Shown in pieces: positions 59,100 through 64,000 of a DNA stretch of 64,000 bases (within the stretch, counting starts at the first letter, position 1; each line of letters opens with the position of its first letter). The notes beneath the pieces are model-generated. The model had not been told where the DNA came from. It did no database searches and saw only the letters and a program-made list of their open reading frames with translations. Both the position numbers and the translations under genes were made by a program. Source of the DNA: Ascaphus truei (lineage: Eukaryota > Chordata > Amphibia > Anura > Ascaphidae); assembly GCA_036426205.1 (NCBI GenBank), contig CM071574.1:12282892-12346891 (forward strand), written 5' to 3'.

Positions 59100-59640
59100 A
59101 AAGTCCAAGATGGTTGCACCCCTCCTCATCCTCTCTCTCTCCCCTTATCCTCTCACCCCCCTTTCTCCTTCTCTCAGGCCCCCTTCAGCCTCTCTCACCT
59201 CCTTCCCTTCATCCTCTCTCAACCCCTCCCTCCATCCTCTCTCAACCCCTTCCTCTCATTCTCCCTCACCCCTTCCCCTCATTCTCCCTCACCCCCTTCC
59301 CCTTATCCTCCCTTACCCCCTTCATCCTCCCTCACCCCCCTCCCCTCATCCTCCCACACCCCCCTCCCCTCATCCTCCCTCACCCCCCTCATCCTCCCTC
59401 ACCCCCCATATGCTCTCTCACCCCCTCACTTTATCCTTTCACCCTCCCCTCCATTCATCCTCTCTCATCACCCATCCCTTCATCCTCTGTACAGACAGGA
59501 CCGAGGCAAAGGCAGGACAAAAGCAGGACAGAGGCAGAGGCAGGACACAGACAGGACAGAGGCAGGATGACCCAGGACACAAGCAGGCAGGACACAGACA
59601 GGAAAGACAAATAGGAAGGCAGAACACAGACTCACCTCTC
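59100..59640. repeat. Pyrimidine-rich minisatellite and a purine-rich array
   Basis: 59110-59490 is C/T-rich with irregular units around catcctccctcacccccc. 59495-59630 switches to an array around gaggcaggacacagacagga. The proline/serine-rich open frames are artefacts. Confidence 0.85.
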
Positions 59641-59869
59641 TCTGCACCATGCTTTTCCTCTACTCTTTGGCCCCACCCCCAGAATCCTGCCACCTCCTCC
59701 TGATTGGTTCCTGCTGTGGAACCAATCGGGATGGATCAAGCTGCCCAGCTCCCTAGCAGTAGCCCTGCTCTCTCCCTTCTCGCACCGGTTCAGCGAACTT
59801 GGGAAATTCTAGGTACAGGTTCGCACGAGCCAGCGCAAACCGACTGAATCCCCCCACTGGGCGTATGTA

Positions 59870-59968
59870 ACAGTTACAGACCAGATTAAAATGTGAGACA
59901 TCTTTGGTTTTGAAAGAATTTAGACTGGTGGCGGCTGTGAGAGTCTCTGGTAGATTTTTCAGTTGCTT
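59870..59968 (-). mobile_element. LINE C-terminal fragment
   Basis: The minus strand reads NLPETLTAATSLNSFKTK, then HFNLVCNCYIRP. These are the last residues of the same LINE as at 15.3 kb. Its untranslated end is missing. Confidence 0.75.
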
Positions 59969-60191
59969 GGTTAGACCCACAAATTTTCTCTTGCTCCAAA
60001 TTACAGTACCTGCCTATAAAGTCAAATAGGGGTGTCAGCTTGTACTTTATATAAAGCTTCACCTATTTGGACAGCACAAGTATGTCTGGTCAGAGTACTC
60101 TCTGATCCTGAAGCGATAGTTTTAATAGTGATAGTCAAAAAAAATCCCATCCCATCATTTGTTCTAATTTTAAACGATGTCAAAGTAACAT

Positions 60192-61509
60192 TGTGACGGT
60201 GAACGGGTACCCAGGCCATTAATAAAGGTACACTGGGCAGGGGAATGAATTACATTCAGGTCCCCCGGTATATGCCCGAGAACCCCAGAACCAGGAGGGG
60301 TTCAGAGTAAAGTCATTAAGGTTATGTGTATAACTGTGGCAATGTTTTCATGTAAGTGCGTGAAAGGAAAAATGGTTTTAAAACCCAGTAGCTAGCAGCA
60401 TAGCAGGAGGCTGTTTGCTAACTTTCACTAGGAAGCTCCTAGCGCCGTGAGATTTGCTGTGAGCACTGTTCGGGTAAAATCAGGAAATATCATATCGTGC
60501 AATTTTTATAGTTATATAAAAATTGATGAATTAACGTCCCCTATTTTAATTGTACCAACATGTTAGGCATATTGGGATTTTCCTTTGAAGCGCCAGAAAC
60601 ACGGGAACAATTAATTTGTAATTACTGTCATTTAGAAATGCATGGCAGGAAATTCCTGCAAGGTAACGGCACATATTCAGCCATGGACTTCTAAAGCATC
60701 CCGCTGGTTCGATGCCAGGATCTCTGGAAAATGTCAGAGGTTGAAAGGCTCCCACTCACTAGAGTGTTAAGTAGGGAGGGGTAATTCTAGTATCCCCATT
60801 TTAGTAATGTCCGGGCAAATGGGCCAGATGTCCGGCCAGCTCAGACAAAATGTCGCAAGGTAAGGGGGCCGGGTCTGGTATGCTATGTGGCAAAGGTGCG
60901 AGGTTCGCACATGCCCTTAGCAAACTAAGAAGCCTTCTGACAGGTTTTGCAAAGTATTGGCAACTCCGGGATAGGTGAGGAATATTATTCCCATGGAGTA
61001 CATTGGCTGAACGGGTTAAGTATAGAACTGTTAAGTGTATAAGAAACCCTGCAGCCAATAGGGAACCAGTTCCATCTAAGATTCATCATGTAAAAAGATT
61101 CATTAAAGCTTCATTTTAAGACTTTACACCATCGTAACCAAAGTCAAGAGTTCCTAAGAACTAAGGGTTCCAGAACCAATACCACAGCGGCAGAACGAAG
61201 GAAGCAGCTCCGGCGGAGTAACAGCGCTTGCGAGAGGCTCCACTGTCCAAAGACTGTTTCCAGCTCTATTTGCGCACAACTCCCGCTCCTGGGAAATTGT
61301 GCCTAGAGACCCTATTTCTAAAGATTTCGCTTTGGGAACAAGATTTTTCGTTTGCCCCTGTCCCAGTAAGTGTATTTTGAGTGTAATTGTAAACCAGTGT
61401 GTGTGTGTTCATTCTGTAAATAAATCACAATTTATTTTATCTCTTCGCTTTGCTCAATCAAAGGATCCGTGTATTAAATGTGTTAAAAGTGCTGGTCCCA
61501 TGGCAAACA
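60192..61509 (+). mobile_element. Long solo LTR
   Basis: 1318 bp from TGTGACGGTGAACGG to GGCAAACA. It is flanked by a perfect 6-bp duplication, taacat (60186-60191 and 61510-61515). Near the right end are a polyadenylation-like AATAAA (61419-61425, within tgtaaataaatcac) and a T-rich region. The size and the 6-bp duplication suggest an endogenous-retrovirus-type LTR. No internal genes are present. Confidence 0.85.
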
Positions 61510-61677
61510 TAACATGGTTTACCTAACAATTTGCTCTAGATTTAAAATAACAAATTAAAACGTTTCTTTAATTTGATGTTGGGTAGCTTGCAAGTGGAAA
61601 TAAACAATTGTGGTTATCAAGGTGCACTTTTGTTAGGTCGATGCATAGACCCTTTAAGGTTCTTATTTCTGTCTACT

Positions 61678-62640
61678 CAGGGATGGGCAACTCCACTCCT
61701 CAAGAGCCACCAACAGGTCAGGTATTCAGGATATCCCTTCTTCAGCAAAAAGAAAACCTCTGGGGAGGAAAGTGGAGCACTGCGCTGGGATAAAGTACAG
61801 GAACCGGCACACCAATAGTTAAAAACTAATTTATTGAGCGTCTAGGTGAGACACCAACAATAGAGAAACCACCCACTCTGACGCGTTTCGGGCTAAGCCC
61901 TTTGTCAAAGAGTATAACCCCAACTACAGAAAAATCAACTTAAATAACCGTGTATTTAAGTTGATTTTTCTGTAGTTGGGGTTATACTCTTTGACAAAGG
62001 GCTTAGCCCGAAACGCGTCAGAGTGGGTGGTTGCTCTATTGTTGGTGTCTCACCTAGTCGCTCAATAAATTAGTTTAACTATTGGTGTGCCGGTTCCTGT
62101 ACTTTATCCCTGCGCAGTGCTCCACTTTCCTCCCCAGAGGTTTTCTTTTTGCTGTTGATCTTCTATCACGTCAGATGCACGCATTGACGGAGTTCCTGTG
62201 GTTCACTTCCACTTCTGATAACAGTGAGTGTACTGTGGTATTGTCCTGCTGTATATTGACTGTGTTGCCTATATGCTCTGTGGCCTTATCTGAGTGTGGT
62301 TGGTTAAAAGGGGACACTCTACCTTTGGTATTTGTGTCTCCCCGGTACCCTATAAATCCCACTTTATGATTTAAGCCGGTTAGGTTGGCAGCCACTTACT
62401 CATGAGCCATAGGTTCTGATAACACTCTAAGTCAGTACTCCTATTCAATATATTGGAGCAGCTATATAAGGATTTATATGCCAAGGATCAAGATTATTAT
62501 TATCCAGTCTATATGGGATTTATTGGATGTTATACTCTATGACAGTGATTTGCTTCTGCTGCACCGTGGATGGACTCTATGTCCTTTTTTTTGTCATATC
62601 CCTGCTTCAGCACAGGTGGCTCAATCAGTTGCTCAGTCAA
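61678..62640. mobile_element. hAT-type MITE, family 1, split by a palindromic element
   Basis: The left part (cagggatgggcaactcc to cttcttcagca, 61678-61747) and the resumed part (from about 62596, catatccctgcttcagcacaggtgg... in pieces) are the two sides of one family-1 MITE. The right terminus is missing. Confidence 0.75.
61748..62595 (+). mobile_element. Palindromic element with hammerhead-like motif, copy j
   Basis: 848 bp between a 17-bp duplication with one mismatch (61731-61747 and 62596-62612; atatccct followed by T or G, then cttcagca). Arms 61748 to about 61950 and about 61957 to 62155 are inverted copies; a single-copy tail follows to 62595. Right of the centre lie ACTCT, TTGACAA, hairpin AGGGC/GCCC, GAAAC, GCGTC and AGAGT (61985-62022). 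The flanking ACTCT/AGAGT pair is the equivalent of hammerhead stem I. Confidence 0.8.
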
Positions 62641-64000
62641 GGCCCCATTGGCTTTCAACAACATACATCTTCATTTTAAAGGGGAACACATACGAATTAT
62701 ATATTTTGGGGAAAAACAAGGTTTTGTTTCCTAATGGACCCTGTTTTCATGATTAAGATACTGTGTGTCCTGGTTTTCTGCACACTTTAGATATCATGTT
62801 TACACTTCGTACAGTTTCATAGTTTAGATCCAGGAGACATTTGTTTATATTTTTTGTGTATTTTCTGCTTTAGAAATTGTCCCCTCGGCTTCGTCAAATC
62901 TTTCTTTATGTCTCTGAGGGACTGTTCTGGCCAAAGTCAGTTCTGTCTGCCTAATATTTCTCCTGAAGGGCAAACATTCTAGAACATTTGAGACTAACAC
63001 AGAGTTATTGAAGTTGCCAAATATGAAAATTTAGTAACTGTTGTTTTGTCTCAGAATAATTGATATTTCACCTACAGCACCCAGCAGCTGCTGCAATCAT
63101 AACTATCATTATATACCCAACCAGGCACCTAAACATTGATGGTGAATAAATACAAAAATCACATACTGTATATACATAAGACAGAGAAACTTGTTTTTGC
63201 TTTTGTCTACCTTTTGCAAATAAGCTTTAAGCTTGTCACCATTGGCAGTAAGGTTCAGCGATCTGTCAACATTCACCCCTGATAAAGACAGTGAGAAAGA
63301 TCTATGACTCTAGAGAGTTCAGTAAAGAACCAAACAGTATGTTTGCAAAATAGCATTTTTAGATGTTTTCTTGTGACAGCGCTAGTTCAACAGAAAATAG
63401 TTGGAGCATGCTAAAAAAAAAAAGACAGTAGTAGTAAGTTAGGCTTGCATGACATGATGGATCTGGGTTATGACAAACAGAATTGGAAAACACTTCCCCG
63501 GGGACCAACTATACTAGGTTTGCTGAAATGTATTTCTTGATTTCTTACTGTGCAACAGTGCTTTTTAGTGTTAGATTGACTAGGCTCGAGTATTTTAAAA
63601 CTTGTACAAATCAAAATCCATGTAGCTTAAAAATGAAAAATGTAAAAGATTTTTTCGAAATTTCATGTATTGAAAGGCGTTTCGTATTCCCTTATGTGAG
63701 TATTAAATGTACACTTTGTCTGTTTGATGAATGTCAATTCTTTGTGGAATTGTCTTCGCATTGTAAAGTTAGCGGATTGTAAAGCTTTTCTCCAGTGCAA
63801 TGAACGACTTGTAGGTTTAAAAAAAAAATGACTAGTATAGATTTTTAAAAAAATGTGGTCTTATGCACTTTTTTGTACACAAGCTGAGTCAGGAACTGAA
63901 GTTAGGAAGAGAATAGACTAACAGGAGTAGTTTTCTTTTGAAATATATGACCACTGCATACAGCATATTATTTTCCATTATGTCAATCGAAATTCATTGG
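62641..64000. other. No gene seen
   Basis: AT-rich single-copy DNA to the window end. The 99-codon open frame at 63483-63782 has no recognisable domain. Confidence 0.4.

Noticed and set aside
63483..63782. 99-codon open frame near the right end
   Set aside because: No recognisable domain, no initiation or splice context; such a length occurs by chance in this much DNA.
36364..64000. The next ARHGAP15 exon (end of the PH domain)
   Set aside because: Searched by eye for the expected GNEFLLQSD and DWFHAI coding; none seen, so it probably lies beyond the window.

Overview
This window is vertebrate nuclear DNA, almost certainly from an amphibian and most likely a frog. Genus is not determinable here. 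The evidence is the repeat mix: CR1-, L2- and L1/Tx1-type LINEs, a DIRS-type tyrosine-recombinase retroelement, hAT miniature elements with 8-bp target duplications, TTAA-flanked elements and solo LTRs, all interleaved with AT-rich single-copy DNA and many microsatellites. There are no bacterial-style genes.

The host gene is easy to miss because its exons are only 65-90 bp. Four consecutive exons on the + strand (18757-18825, 23347-23411, 32981-33068, 36274-36363) have correct splice sites and matching phases. They encode 104 codons that read as ARHGAP15, a Rac-directed GTPase-activating protein: the linker before the PH domain, then most of the PH domain. Everything between 18.8 and 36.3 kb is therefore intron. 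The flanks, 1-18.7 kb and 36.4-64 kb, are presumably intron of the same gene, because no other host exon was found.

Layout. 1-3.5 kb: a minisatellite, a hAT MITE and single-copy DNA. 3.57-9.03 kb: one DIRS-type element (minus strand) that has itself been hit by a solo LTR, a CR1 fragment and a palindromic element. 9.4-11.4 kb: a CR1 split by an L2. 13.35-14.42 kb: a large palindrome. 15.3-16.75 kb: a LINE with a long open reverse transcriptase. 18.7-25.5 kb: exons 1 and 2 of the set, a solo LTR close to a splice donor, two palindromic elements, hammerhead-bearing repeats and an L1 fragment. 26-32 kb: GC-rich and purine-rich tandem repeats, hAT MITEs and an LTR-like repeat. 32.3-36.4 kb: exons 3 and 4 with a complete hammerhead ribozyme in the intron between them. 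36.6-45.9 kb: a nested L2, a TTAA element and more hammerhead-family copies. 46-51 kb: a 14-bp minisatellite and an L1 5' half. 52.4-54.8 kb: a second, internally deleted DIRS copy and a hAT MITE. 55.6-62.6 kb: a second TTAA element, LINE ends, a 1.3-kb solo LTR and a palindromic element inside a hAT MITE.

Two signals stand out. First, a repeat family carries hammerhead ribozymes. One copy (33941-34021) has every canonical core position and lies on the sense strand of the ARHGAP15 intron; other copies are mutated or truncated. Second, a structurally uniform class of elements has an inverted partial copy of its own 5' part, 12-17 bp target duplications and a hammerhead-like motif (TGANRAA, hairpin, GAAA). 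This arrangement resembles what is known of Penelope-like retroelements and retrozymes, but no protein-coding partner lies in the window, so that link is inference.
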